Positions 18,101 to 25,167 are shown, counted from the stretch's first letter. The stretch: 64,000 bases of DNA from Crocinitomix sp044361315 (GCA_044361315.1 JBIKJA010000006.1:62001-126000), one strand, 5' to 3'. Notes: generated by a model from the sequence alone, not told the origin. Made by a program: numbers and translations.

Positions 18101-18244
18101 ATTAGCACCTTCACTGGCAATGTATTAGTGATTTGGGGAATGACATTATTATTAACTATTAGCCTTTATTTTGATTTACTGAAACGTTTCTTAGATTCGA
18201 TAGAAAAGCTTTTTGGGAAATTAAGTTTTGGAAAGAAGGGATAA
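15140..18244 (+). CDS. Large ABCG-type ABC transporter, ATPase fused to permease, with N-terminal extension
   Basis: 1034 residues. Residues about 1-160 are helical and resemble a TerB-like module, followed by a beta-rich FHA-like stretch up to about 270. The ATPase has Walker A GGSGAGKST (about 290), signature SGGQRKR (about 396) and Walker B VLFVDEP (about 416) followed by TSGLSSRDSE; it is then fused to an ABC-2 type permease (about 590-805 plus a last helix near 995). Order ATPase-permease and the Walker B context match eukaryote-like ABCG half-transporters. Extra cysteine pairs CPVCGN (about 502) and CDNCC lie in loops. A large soluble loop (about 805-975) separates the last helices. Substrate unknown; it should work as a homodimer. 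Confidence 0.88.
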   Translation: MSQRILKALMQLFAIIARLDEEIDLQNPVTNGNGRKIVHAFLTQELGSAAVEEYLNLFDEFLIAYQGKSTKKDGVRKKTSVHSVKVLRICTQINEELAQRQKMIVLVRILEFINTNESVTEQELQFAQTVAETFNLSMEEYNEIKDFVESPLSKIIDDSNLLYITGNPVENFVHAKHIYADGIDGEIRVLKIESVNFHFFKYLGKSEVNLNGQPVRPYRHLILNQGSSIRSSKVSPIYYSDIIGKFLADNTQTKIVFKAENVVYRFKAGNIGLHNFNFAEESGSLLGIMGGSGAGKSTLLNILNGNYAPNEGSVTINGVDIHKEKSKIEGVIGYVSQDDLLIEELSVYQNLFYNAKLCFGGLSERMIAKKVLSLLKSLGLYEIRELKVGSPLDKTISGGQRKRVNIALELIREPSVLFVDEPTSGLSSRDSENIMDLLKELALKGKLIFVVIHQPSSDIFKMFDKLLILDVGGYPIYNGNPVDAVIYFKNLINHAKSNESECPVCGNVNPEQIFNIIESKVVDEYGSMTRHRKVSPKEWNEHYLAEMNKNLHSIEHQGNEIPESTFKKPTMFSQLGVFFVRDVLSKLTNKQYMIINLLEAPVLAFVLSFFVKFYNSNEGDAYTFSENQNIPPFLFISVIVALFIGLTVAAEEIIKDQKILKRESFLNLSRGSYLASKISIMFIISAIQMFLFVLIGNTILEIRGMWLEYWLILFSLSCFANLLGLNISASFNSVKVIYILIPILIIPQLLFSGVIVKFDKLHPLFGDESTVPFVGNVMASRWAYEALAVTQFKNNEYNEIFFEYEKNKSFASWKKDYWLQELNAELDFVKTNLSDPTKKDDLKQSFEILTNEIECEQTFIQNLKCDNCCAELSIEKFKPETYDRIKNYFNILKSHYKSIADKNRIKIDDKTKEIIDKNNKDVYLDLVNLNTNKSLTQFVTNKTDLTKLVESNGRLIQKADPIYLDPYDVGFFSAHFYAPRKRIFGEYISTFTGNVLVIWGMTLLLTISLYFDLLKRFLDSIEKLFGKLSFGKKG

Positions 18245-18266
18245 AACTTTACATTTTTTAGTTGAA

Positions 18267-18300
18267 TTGTTTTCTACTTAAAAATAATGCACTATATTTG
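18267..18300 (+). promoter_or_regulatory. Promoter of tRNA-His
   Basis: TTG (18267-18269), a 23-base spacer and TATATTTG (18293-18300) fit the Bacteroidota promoter at the long end of its spacing. Transcription would start near 18307, about 36 bases before the mature tRNA. The -7 element runs into a short CAAACG tandem. Confidence 0.6.
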
Positions 18301-18342
18301 CAAACGCAAACGCAAATTAGGGTGTTTGACAGGTAATAAATG

Positions 18343-18419
18343 GTGGTTGTAGCTCAGTTGGTTAGAGCACCGGGTTGTGGTTCCGGGGGTCGTGGGTTCG
18401 AACCCCATCTCCCACCCCA
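18343..18419 (+). tRNA. tRNA-His (anticodon GTG)
   Basis: Cloverleaf with D arm AGCTCAG-TTGGTTAGAGC, anticodon stem CCGGG/TCCGG with the loop TTGTGGT (GTG at 18377-18379), T arm GTGGG-TTCGAAC-CCCAT, discriminator C and encoded CCA (18417-18419). The base before position 1 is G (18342), which can form the G-1:C73 pair needed by histidyl-tRNA synthetase. In the acceptor stem positions 5:68 and 6:67 read T:C and T:T, so two neighbouring pairs are not canonical. Confidence 0.93.
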
Positions 18420-18420
18420 A

Positions 18421-18451
18421 AGCCGATTCAGAAATGAGTCGGCTTTTTTTT
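18421..18451 (+). terminator. Rho-independent terminator of tRNA-His
   Basis: AGCCGATTC / GAGTCGGCT forms a 9-base-pair stem (one G-T) with the loop AGAAAT, followed by eight T. It starts two bases after the tRNA CCA. Confidence 0.9.
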
Positions 18452-18480
18452 GCTTAAATTTTATGTTACTAAATTTGAGA

Positions 18481-18990
18481 TCAATAAACCCTCATTCTAA
18501 CAATTACGTTTGATTCTGAAAACTTTACTTCAAAAATTTTGTCATATTCGTCGTGTGCTAAAGTAGCTATCAAAGGAATTCCACCAAATGCCTTTATGAT
18601 GGGAATGATAATGTCTCCATGGCCACAAATCAAAAAAGTGGATAAGGAACTTTTCTTAATTTCTTCCACTAGCGATAAATAGTCCGCCCAAACGAAAATA
18701 GAAACACTTAATTTTTTCTTTGCCGCAAGTGGTTGAACCGTATTCAGATTCCGTTGAAATTTGGTGCTGTAAATTTGGTCTAATTTTACAAAACGCATTT
18801 TTCGGACCAACCGTTTCGCGCGCTTTTGGCCCTCTTTTGTTAAAGGTGGATTGTCCGTGGTGTCTGTCAAATCTTTTTCGGCGTGGCGGATGAGGTAGAT
18901 GGTTTTGTACACTTTATCTTGCCCATCACCACAGAAAGCAACATCTTGGCAAATCAGAAAAGAAAATAAAAGTAAAAACTTGTTGAGCAT
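18481..18990 (-). CDS. Secreted histidine phosphatase superfamily protein (SixA-like)
   Basis: 169 residues. Signal peptide (about 1-20), then the phosphohistidine motif YLIRHAEKD (about 32-40), the segment LTKEGQKRAKRL, IYSTKFQRNLNTVQPLA, and the second catalytic His in ICGHGD. This fits the short SixA-like branch of the histidine phosphatase family. The export signal is unusual for SixA itself, so the substrate is likely an envelope or extracellular phosphate ester. It stands alone between tRNA-His and the sulfur operon. Confidence 0.82.
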   Translation of the reverse strand: MLNKFLLLFSFLICQDVAFCGDGQDKVYKTIYLIRHAEKDLTDTTDNPPLTKEGQKRAKRLVRKMRFVKLDQIYSTKFQRNLNTVQPLAAKKKLSVSIFVWADYLSLVEEIKKSSLSTFLICGHGDIIIPIIKAFGGIPLIATLAHDEYDKIFEVKFSESNVIVRMRVY

Positions 18991-19030
18991 GTTCGGTAAT
19001 TATTTAAACGATGCTATAAAATTACACAAT

Positions 19031-20188
19031 CTATTCTAAGGCATTCGAAATATCCTTCCAAATATCATCAATATGCTCCAGACCAACCGAAATTCGAATC
19101 AATCCATCTGAAATCCCAACCACTTCGCGCTCGCTCGGTGTTAATTTAGAATGGGTGGTACTTGCAGGATGTGTTGCAATCGAACGGGTATCACCGAGAT
19201 TGGCGGTAAGGCTTAATAATTTTAATTTATTGAGAAATTGTTTTCCTTTTAAAAGCCCACCTTTCACTTCAAACGAAATAATTCCGCCACCTCCACGCAT
19301 TTGTTTTCGGGCGATTTCATAATTTGGGTGAGAGGGTAAAAAAGGATATTTTACATTAAAAACCTGAGGAATTTTTTCAATTCGTTGGGCCAATTCGAGG
19401 GCATTTTGGTTGTGTCGTTCCATTCGGATAATCAAGGTTTCCAACGATTTGGATAAAATCCACGCATTAAAAGGGGAAAGAGAAGGACCCGTGTGTCTTG
19501 CGAACGCACGAATCTTATCAATAATTGTGACCGAACTTAGAATGACTCCTCCCATCACTCTTCCTTGACCGTCAAAATATTTTGTCGCCGAATGAATCAC
19601 AATATCGGCACCAAAATCACGCGGACGTTGATTAACCGGCGTTGCAAAACAATTATCCACCACAAAATAAAGGCCGTTTTTTTTCGCAAATTCATTTGCC
19701 TTTTCTAAATCTATAATATCCACGCCAGGATTGGTGGGCGTTTCTAGGTATAAAATTTTTGATTTAGTCGAGACCGCATCTTGCCAATCTTCTAGCTTAT
19801 CGAAAGGAACATATTTGGTATATATTCCCCATTTTGGAAAAATTTGTGTAAAAAGTTGATGTGTAGAACCAAAAATTGAACGAACAGAAATAATTTCATC
19901 CCCACTTTCCAACATCGCACCAAAGGTGGTGAAAATTGCCGCCATTCCTGAACTTGTGGCCCAACCGCTTTCCATGCCCTCTAAATAGGCCACTTTTTCG
20001 ATAAACTCATCGACATTTGGATTCGAATAACGGCTATAGATATAACCTTCTTGTTCTTCATTGAACAAGGCGGCCATGTGATCGGCATCGTCAAACGTAT
20101 AACTTGAAGTCATATAAATAGGCACTGAATGTTCAAGATGATTTGAACTCGGCAGTTGTGTTCGTATTAATTTGGTTTCTTCTTTCAT
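19031..20188 (-). CDS. metZ: PLP-dependent trans-sulfuration enzyme, O-succinylhomoserine sulfhydrylase-like
   Basis: 385 residues, Cys/Met metabolism PLP family. YSRYSNPNVDEFIEKVAYLEG, YLETPTNPGVDIIDL and VVDNCFATPVNQRP are canonical; the PLP lysine is in HSATKYFDGQGR, where DGQGR is typical of the MetZ group. It may make homocysteine from an acyl-homoserine and sulfide, or act as cystathionine synthase or lyase; since the operon encodes an acetyltransferase-type MetX, the natural substrate is uncertain. Last gene of the SAM-riboswitch operon, 12 bases after the YeeE-like half gene. Confidence 0.8.
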   Translation of the reverse strand: MKEETKLIRTQLPSSNHLEHSVPIYMTSSYTFDDADHMAALFNEEQEGYIYSRYSNPNVDEFIEKVAYLEGMESGWATSSGMAAIFTTFGAMLESGDEIISVRSIFGSTHQLFTQIFPKWGIYTKYVPFDKLEDWQDAVSTKSKILYLETPTNPGVDIIDLEKANEFAKKNGLYFVVDNCFATPVNQRPRDFGADIVIHSATKYFDGQGRVMGGVILSSVTIIDKIRAFARHTGPSLSPFNAWILSKSLETLIIRMERHNQNALELAQRIEKIPQVFNVKYPFLPSHPNYEIARKQMRGGGGIISFEVKGGLLKGKQFLNKLKLLSLTANLGDTRSIATHPASTTHSKLTPSEREVVGISDGLIRISVGLEHIDDIWKDISNALE

Positions 20189-20200
20189 GGTTATTTTTAC

Positions 20201-20593
20201 CTAGTGAGGCAAATGTTTTTTCAAAATTGCATAAATAAATGTCCCACCAATTGCACCTAATAGTACGATAATTGCGGGAGAAATTGATAATCCTATCAGT
20301 GAATATAAAGGACCTGTGCAAGCACCAGTAATTCCCCAACCAATACCAAAACAAATGCCACCGATCGTATTTGCTTTAAATTGTAATTTTTTAGGCTTCA
20401 CCTTAATCGAAGAAAATTTTCGAATGATAAAAACACCTATCATCGCCACTAAAATCCCGGAAAACAAAACACCGTACATGTGAAATGATTGAAAATAAAA
20501 CATCTCCTGAATTCTAAACCAAGAGACAGCCTCAACCTTTATTAAAATAATGGCAAAAATGATTCCGTACAAAATATACTTTAAAGATTTCAT
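20201..20593 (-). CDS. YeeE/YedE-type sulfur transport protein, C-terminal half
   Basis: 130 residues from the ATG at 20593; a longer open frame upstream overlaps the neighbouring half and lacks support. About four membrane helices. GIGWGITGACTGPLYSLIG (about 85-103) is the conserved Cys-containing loop of the second half of YeeE/YedE (TsuA) transporters, which bring in thiosulfate or similar sulfur compounds. Many Bacteroidota split the transporter into two adjacent genes, as here, with a 2-base gap to the first half. Confidence 0.85.
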   Translation of the reverse strand: MKSLKYILYGIIFAIILIKVEAVSWFRIQEMFYFQSFHMYGVLFSGILVAMIGVFIIRKFSSIKVKPKKLQFKANTIGGICFGIGWGITGACTGPLYSLIGLSISPAIIVLLGAIGGTFIYAILKKHLPH

Positions 20594-20595
20594 GA

Positions 20596-21147
20596 TTAAA
20601 AAATAAAAGGTAAAACAAAATGCGTGGCAATCAATCCGCCAATAAAAAAGCCGATGGTTGAAATAATTGAGGCCGGAGAAAGTTGCGCACATCCCATAAT
20701 CGCGTGTCCAGCTGTGCAACCATTGGCATACCTTGCTCCAAAGCCTATAAAAAATCCTCCAAGTACTAAAAGAAGAATTGATTTTAAAGAGAAATTATAC
20801 AATTCTTGCGGCGCATAACCCACTTGAGGTGAAATTCCTATTTCCTGAAGCGATTGAACACTTTCTGGAGAAATATTGATTTGATAAACAGGTATGACAC
20901 CATAAATAATCACCCCACCTAAAACTAATCCAATTGCAAACCAAAATTGCCAAGCTATTTTTTCTGGATCTTTAAAATAATCAAGTTTAATCGGTGATAA
21001 TTTTGCACATACATATTGGTAGCTTGAGGAAATTCCCAATTGTTTTCGCTCGATTAATAAAAGTGCGATCACAAAAATTCCGATCAAAGGTCCACCTACC
21101 CACCAAGGCCAAGGTTCGTAAATTATTTTTTCTATTACTTCATTCAT
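20596..21147 (-). CDS. YeeE/YedE-type sulfur transport protein, N-terminal half
   Basis: 183 residues with about five membrane helices. The signature GFGARYANGCTAGHAIMG (about 136-153) with its conserved Cys marks the YeeE/YedE family, whose TsuA member takes up thiosulfate; a second Cys follows in GCAQLSPAS. With the downstream half gene it probably forms one inner-membrane sulfur-compound importer. Its place between hom and metZ in a methionine operon under a SAM riboswitch supports a role in feeding sulfur to homocysteine synthesis. Starts 3 bases after hom ends. Confidence 0.87.
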   Translation of the reverse strand: MNEVIEKIIYEPWPWWVGGPLIGIFVIALLLIERKQLGISSSYQYVCAKLSPIKLDYFKDPEKIAWQFWFAIGLVLGGVIIYGVIPVYQINISPESVQSLQEIGISPQVGYAPQELYNFSLKSILLLVLGGFFIGFGARYANGCTAGHAIMGCAQLSPASIISTIGFFIGGLIATHFVLPFIF

Positions 21148-21150
21148 ACA

Positions 21151-22386
21151 CTAATTTATTAGCTCAACTACTTTTTTTTCTCTAGTTCCTGTTTTCAGTG
21201 TAAGATTTGCATCTGGAATGAACGCAATAAATAGATCTGGATGCTCTCTATAAAGCGCTTGATTCAATATAAATCTATTTAATCTACCGATTTTATAGAC
21301 AAATTGACTGGAGGTATACTCTTCTTCCACTGAATTAAACTTAATTTTATCGAGCGAATTTACGGAATTTGCGGAAATAAACACACTCACTTCAAAATCT
21401 TCGGCAAGTTGAACATTTGAATTAAAGAGTTTTTTGTATTCGTAATTGTATCCATATTGAAGTGCCGAGATATCAGAAAGAACCGCACTTGCCGTTGGAA
21501 AACTGCCAGCACCTTTTCCAATAAAAACCTGTTTATCAGAAAAAAGAGCTTCGATAGAGACACTGTTAAATTCGTAATTAATGTCGTAAGCAAAGGACGA
21601 TTTATTGACCAAAACTGGCGCTACAAAAGCCACCACTTTATTTTCAATTTTTCGCGCAAAAGAAATTAATTTAATTTTTAACCCTTTTTCTTTGGCTAAG
21701 ATGATGTCCTCTTCTTTAATGTGTCTGATACCTATATTGAGAATGTCATCAGGTGTCGTTAAAATTCCGAATGAATGTAATAAGAGAATTTGTAATTTAA
21801 ATTTACTGTCAAAGCCATCAATATCCATAGTCGGATCGGTTTCGGCAAAACCAGCATCTTGCGCGTCTGCCAATACCGTTTCAAAAGAGCTATTTTCGTT
21901 AGCTAATCGTGTCAGGATATAATTGGTGGTGCCATTGCAAATGCCCTCGATTCCTGCCAAGCTATCGTTGTTATAATATTCTTCCAGATTTCGGATGATT
22001 GGAATACTTCCACATACGGCAGCTTCATACAAAAACGAAACCCCATATTGCGCTTTCAACTGAATCAATTCCTCTAAATGGTTAGCAATTAATTTTTTGT
22101 TGGCAGAAATAACATTTTTTCCTGATCGAATTGCTTGGGTGACGATTTGATATGCCGCTTCTGCATCATCGATTAATTCGACTACTAAATTCACGTTAGA
22201 ATCTGTTAAAATATCCTCTTTGTCATAGCTAAAACGATCTGATGGAAGTGCTCTTTTTTTAGTAGGATCTTTGACAACAATGTGTTTGATAGTTGCATTT
22301 AACAATTTACTTTGGTTTAAAACTTCGTATAATCCTGATCCGACACAGCCGAATCCAAAAAGTCCAATGGTTAATTTATTGCTCAT
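21151..22386 (-). CDS. hom: Homoserine dehydrogenase
   Basis: 411 residues. NAD(P)-binding GLFGFGCVGSGLYEVL (about 8-23), VISANKKLIANH, the substrate site GIEGICNGTTNYILTRL and AGFAETDPTMDIDGFDSKFK are all diagnostic. It reduces aspartate semialdehyde to homoserine, the branch point to methionine and threonine. It is not fused to aspartokinase. Residues about 320-411 form a C-terminal extension too diverged for me to call an ACT domain. Overlaps metX by 11 bases. Confidence 0.95.
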   Translation of the reverse strand: MSNKLTIGLFGFGCVGSGLYEVLNQSKLLNATIKHIVVKDPTKKRALPSDRFSYDKEDILTDSNVNLVVELIDDAEAAYQIVTQAIRSGKNVISANKKLIANHLEELIQLKAQYGVSFLYEAAVCGSIPIIRNLEEYYNNDSLAGIEGICNGTTNYILTRLANENSSFETVLADAQDAGFAETDPTMDIDGFDSKFKLQILLLHSFGILTTPDDILNIGIRHIKEEDIILAKEKGLKIKLISFARKIENKVVAFVAPVLVNKSSFAYDINYEFNSVSIEALFSDKQVFIGKGAGSFPTASAVLSDISALQYGYNYEYKKLFNSNVQLAEDFEVSVFISANSVNSLDKIKFNSVEEEYTSSQFVYKIGRLNRFILNQALYREHPDLFIAFIPDANLTLKTGTREKKVVELIN

Positions 22387-23407
22387 GATAATTTAATTTT
22401 AAAGGTGAATATTTAAAAATTTGAGATCTATATAAAAAATTTGAAATGAGTGAAGTAAGTTGCGCGTATTCAATTAAAAAGGCATCGTGTCCATGAATTG
22501 AATCGATTCTCCCGAACTGTACATTAGGAATATGTTTACAAATCACAGCTTGTTCACATAGAGGAAATAGAAAATCAGAACTTGCATTTACCACCAATGT
22601 TTCCGCTTGAATTTGGCTCAGCGCAGCTTTTAAACCACCCCTTCCACGACCGACATTGTGACTATCCATCGCTTTCGTAATTGAAAAATAGGAAAGCGGA
22701 GAAAACCTGTCCACGAACTTTTGACCTTGATAGGCGAGATACGAACAGGCATTAAAATTATCCGCCTTTTCTTGATCGTCGCCTTGTTTTATGGCAAAAT
22801 CTTCGTAGGAACGGTATGAAATCATTGCCAACGCTCGCGCGGCTTTCAAACCCGATTTTCCACCATGTTGAATCCCAAAAGTTGCATCGGCTTTAAGTGC
22901 TAATCTTTGCGCCTCATTAAATGCTTTACAAAACGGTGATTGTACGGCATTTGTCGCAATTAGGATGAGTTTATTGATTCGTGTCGGTTCTTGAATCGCC
23001 CATTCGATGGCTTGCTGACCTCCGATGGAGGCGCCGATGAGTATGTCAATTTTTGACACTTGAAGTTCTTGTCGAAGTAAAATATGTGCATTGACGATGT
23101 CCCTCATGGTTAACGACGCATAAATTGAAAAATCATTCTCATTGGTCGGTCCACTTGAGCCATAACATGACCCAAGAATATTGGCGCAAATAATTTGATA
23201 ATCATCTGAATAGAACAATTTATCTTTCCCAAACATGCCAGACCACCAATCGAAAACATCTGCATTTCCCGATAAGGCGTGACAAACCCAAATCGTTTTT
23301 TTTGCCGTTAAACTACCTATTTGTGTATAAGCAATCTGTAAATTATTAATTACGCGACCATTTTCTAGTTTAAATGGATCTGAATGTTTTAAGTATTTGG
23401 TTATCAT
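22376..23407 (-). CDS. metX: Homoserine O-acetyltransferase family protein
   Basis: 343 residues, alpha/beta hydrolase fold. WVCHALSGNADVFDWW (about 40-55), ILGSCYGSSGPTN (about 78-90), the nucleophile elbow in IGASIGGQQAIEWA (about 125-138), and the C-terminal Asp (NASSDFLFP) and His (SIHGHDAFLIEY) complete the triad. It acylates homoserine before sulfhydrylation by MetY. MetX-type enzymes can use acetyl- or succinyl-CoA; sequence alone does not settle it. It overlaps hom by 11 bases and lies 63 bases after metY, with a strong hairpin in that gap. Confidence 0.93.
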   Translation of the reverse strand: MITKYLKHSDPFKLENGRVINNLQIAYTQIGSLTAKKTIWVCHALSGNADVFDWWSGMFGKDKLFYSDDYQIICANILGSCYGSSGPTNENDFSIYASLTMRDIVNAHILLRQELQVSKIDILIGASIGGQQAIEWAIQEPTRINKLILIATNAVQSPFCKAFNEAQRLALKADATFGIQHGGKSGLKAARALAMISYRSYEDFAIKQGDDQEKADNFNACSYLAYQGQKFVDRFSPLSYFSITKAMDSHNVGRGRGGLKAALSQIQAETLVVNASSDFLFPLCEQAVICKHIPNVQFGRIDSIHGHDAFLIEYAQLTSLISNFLYRSQIFKYSPLKLNYHEQ

Positions 23408-23416
23408 AGCTCGTGG

Positions 23417-23459
23417 TTAAGCCGACTAAGTATTTCAAAAGTCTACTTAGTCAGCTTAA
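23417..23459 (-). promoter_or_regulatory. Stem-loop in the metY-metX gap
   Basis: In the minus-strand RNA the arms at 23444-23459 and 23417-23432 form a 16-base-pair stem with one G-U pair and an 11-base loop. No T run follows, so it is not an ordinary terminator; it may set mRNA stability or processing between metY and metX. Confidence 0.7.
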
Positions 23460-23470
23460 GATTAAATTAA

Positions 23471-24793
23471 TTAAACAAGTTCTTCACTAAAGACTTTAGA
23501 AAAGGCATTTTCCAGGTCGTGTTTCAAATCATCAATATGCTCAATACCAACAGATAGACGCAGGATCCCTGGTATTACACCACTCGAAATTTGTTCATCG
23601 AGCGACAGTTGTTCATGAGTTGTTGAAGCAGGATGAATAATGACAGTTTTAGCATCACCTACATTGGCCAAATGTGAAATAAGTTGCAATTCATCCACAA
23701 ACAAGTTAGCATTAGCTATACTTCCTCTCACCTTAAAACTTAAAACTCCACCAAAACCGTTTGTTAAATATTTTTTTGCGTTTTCGTGATATTTAGAAGA
23801 AACTAGCCCTGGATAATTCACATATTCAACCTCATCCTTTTGCTCTAACCATTTTGCGATTGCTAACGTATTTTCAAGTGTGCGCTGCACACGTAGCGAT
23901 AAAGTTTCGAGACCTTGGATCAATAAAAAAGCATTAAATGGGGACAACGCGGGCCCAAAATCTCTCAATCCTTCAACTCGCGCTCGAATAGCAAAGGCAA
24001 TATTGCCAAACGGACTTTCTGAGCCAAAAGTATCCCAAAATTTTAAGCCGTGGTATCCTTCAGAAGGTTCTGTAAATTGAGGGAACTTACCATTTCCCCA
24101 ATTAAAATTACCTCCATCGACAATAACACCACCAACACTCGTACCATGCCCCCCTATCCATTTCGTAGCCGAAGCGACGACCACCGCAGCACCATGCTTG
24201 AATGGCTTAAAAATGAATCCAGCGGCGCCAAATGTATTGTCAACGACCAAAGGAATATCATACGATTTGGCAATTCTAGCAATTGCTTCAAAATCAGCTA
24301 CGCTGAACTCAGGGTTACCTATGGCTTCAAGATAAATCGCCTTAGTTTTTTCGTCGATTTGTTTTTCGATCGAATGAGGTTCAATACCTTCAGCAAAACG
24401 AACCTGAATTCCAAGCCTTTTAAACGCAACTTTAAATTGATTGTACGTACCACCATAAAGATGTGAAGTGCTGACAAAATTATCTCCTTCTTGCAAAATG
24501 TTATTTAGCGCAATAAATTGAGCCGCTTGACCAGAAGCAACAGCCAAGGCGGCAACACCTCCCTCTAAAGCGGCTATTCTTTTTTCAAAAACATCTGTGG
24601 TTGGGTTCATTAATCTGGTATAAATATTACCAAACTCTTTCAAACCAAAAAGGTTTGCTGCATGCTCAGAATTCTTAAAGACATACGAACTTGTCTGATA
24701 AATTGGCACCGCTCTAGCTCCTGTTATTGGGTCAATTTCTTGTCCTGCATGTAATTGTAATGTATCAAAATGATATTTTTTTTCTTGTGACAT
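23471..24793 (-). CDS. metY: O-acetylhomoserine sulfhydrylase
   Basis: 440 residues, the long form typical of MetY rather than MetB/MetZ. FDTLQLHAGQEIDPITGARAVPIYQTSSY is the N-terminus in which the first residues bind PLP; IYTRLMNPTTDVFEKRIAALEGG, VVDNTFGAAGF and the PLP lysine in SATKWIGGHGTSVGG follow. It joins O-acetylhomoserine and sulfide to homocysteine. First gene of the six-gene operon and directly downstream of a long leader with a SAM-I riboswitch and a poly-cysteine reading frame. Confidence 0.95.
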   Translation of the reverse strand: MSQEKKYHFDTLQLHAGQEIDPITGARAVPIYQTSSYVFKNSEHAANLFGLKEFGNIYTRLMNPTTDVFEKRIAALEGGVAALAVASGQAAQFIALNNILQEGDNFVSTSHLYGGTYNQFKVAFKRLGIQVRFAEGIEPHSIEKQIDEKTKAIYLEAIGNPEFSVADFEAIARIAKSYDIPLVVDNTFGAAGFIFKPFKHGAAVVVASATKWIGGHGTSVGGVIVDGGNFNWGNGKFPQFTEPSEGYHGLKFWDTFGSESPFGNIAFAIRARVEGLRDFGPALSPFNAFLLIQGLETLSLRVQRTLENTLAIAKWLEQKDEVEYVNYPGLVSSKYHENAKKYLTNGFGGVLSFKVRGSIANANLFVDELQLISHLANVGDAKTVIIHPASTTHEQLSLDEQISSGVIPGILRLSVGIEHIDDLKHDLENAFSKVFSEELV

Positions 24794-24876
24794 TTGATTA
24801 AAATTTAATTGTGAAAATTTATTTATGCGAATTCAGGGACAAAAAAATACCTGGGCCCTAGATAAATCTTGTCCAA

Positions 24877-24911
24877 CTGATAATTGCCTGAAGAGAACGG
24901 AAAATTACCAG
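24877..24911 (-). promoter_or_regulatory. Hairpin overlapping the end of the poly-Cys leader ORF
   Basis: On the minus strand CTGGTAATT (24911-24903) pairs with AATTATCAG (24885-24877) over 9 bases with one G-U; the loop is 17 bases. The 5' arm contains the TGG and TAA codons of the leader ORF, so a ribosome at the stop codon would block the stem and one stalled at the Cys codons would not. A second possible pairing, GGACAAGA (24874-24867) with TTTTGTCC (24844-24837), encloses a GGGCCC and a run of seven T (24847-24841). Confidence 0.6.
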
Positions 24912-24934
24912 CAAATGCAGCAACAGCAGCACAT
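24905..24934 (-). CDS. Poly-cysteine leader peptide MCCCCCICW
   Basis: Ten codons: ATG, TGC TGC TGT TGC TGC, ATT, TGC, TGG, TAA, giving six Cys in nine residues. The frame is open upstream to an ATG at 25012 (35 residues), so the same Cys-rich end is made from either start. It lies 90 bases downstream of the SAM-I aptamer and 111 bases upstream of metY. Leader peptides rich in the regulated amino acid are the hallmark of ribosome-mediated attenuation, and poly-Cys leaders are known from actinobacterial sulfur genes. Cysteine sensing is an inference from this layout. Confidence 0.65.
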   Translation of the reverse strand: MCCCCCICW

Positions 24935-25023
24935 GCTTACCAACGAATATTGGTTAGATGATCGAGTGACTCTCGAAATAAGTAATTCTCTTTTGTTTTT
25001 TGATCGTGTCATTTTACTTCATA

Positions 25024-25134
25024 ATTTATATTTCTCAATTGGCATATCCAAGTGAGCAGGAATTGGCACCTTTTACTAATTGTAAGGGTTGCCAGAGGAT
25101 CAATGAGCCTGTCTCTAACCTCTTCTTTATAAAT
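25024..25134 (-). promoter_or_regulatory. SAM-I riboswitch (S-box) upstream of metY
   Basis: The minus strand shows the S-box core: AGAGG and CCTCT (P2) around the kink-turn segment AGAGAC...TTGAT, then GGCAACCC, GGTGCC (P3), and AATTCCTGC in the junction. P1 is formed by 25128-25134 and 25024-25030 (ATTTATA/TATAAAT). The aptamer binds S-adenosylmethionine. About 230 bases of leader lie between P1 and metY and hold the poly-Cys ORF. I see no compact terminator directly after P1, so whether SAM acts on transcription or translation is open. Confidence 0.93.
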
Positions 25135-25167
25135 CAATCACTGTTACAAGAACTGTAATCGACGTGG

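Noticed and set aside
20133..20719. Longer or shifted open frames around the second YeeE-like gene
   Set aside because: They overlap the neighbouring half gene in another frame and lack family similarity; the ATG at 20593 gives a complete protein.
24841..24860. Rho-independent terminator in the metY leader
   Set aside because: There is a seven-T run, but the GGGCCC just before it has no loop and no compact GC-rich stem precedes the run. I list the pairings as possible structures only.
24825..25055. Plus-strand 76-residue open frame upstream of metY
   Set aside because: It is antisense to the SAM riboswitch and poly-Cys leader; its Gln-rich stretch is simply the complement of the Cys codons.
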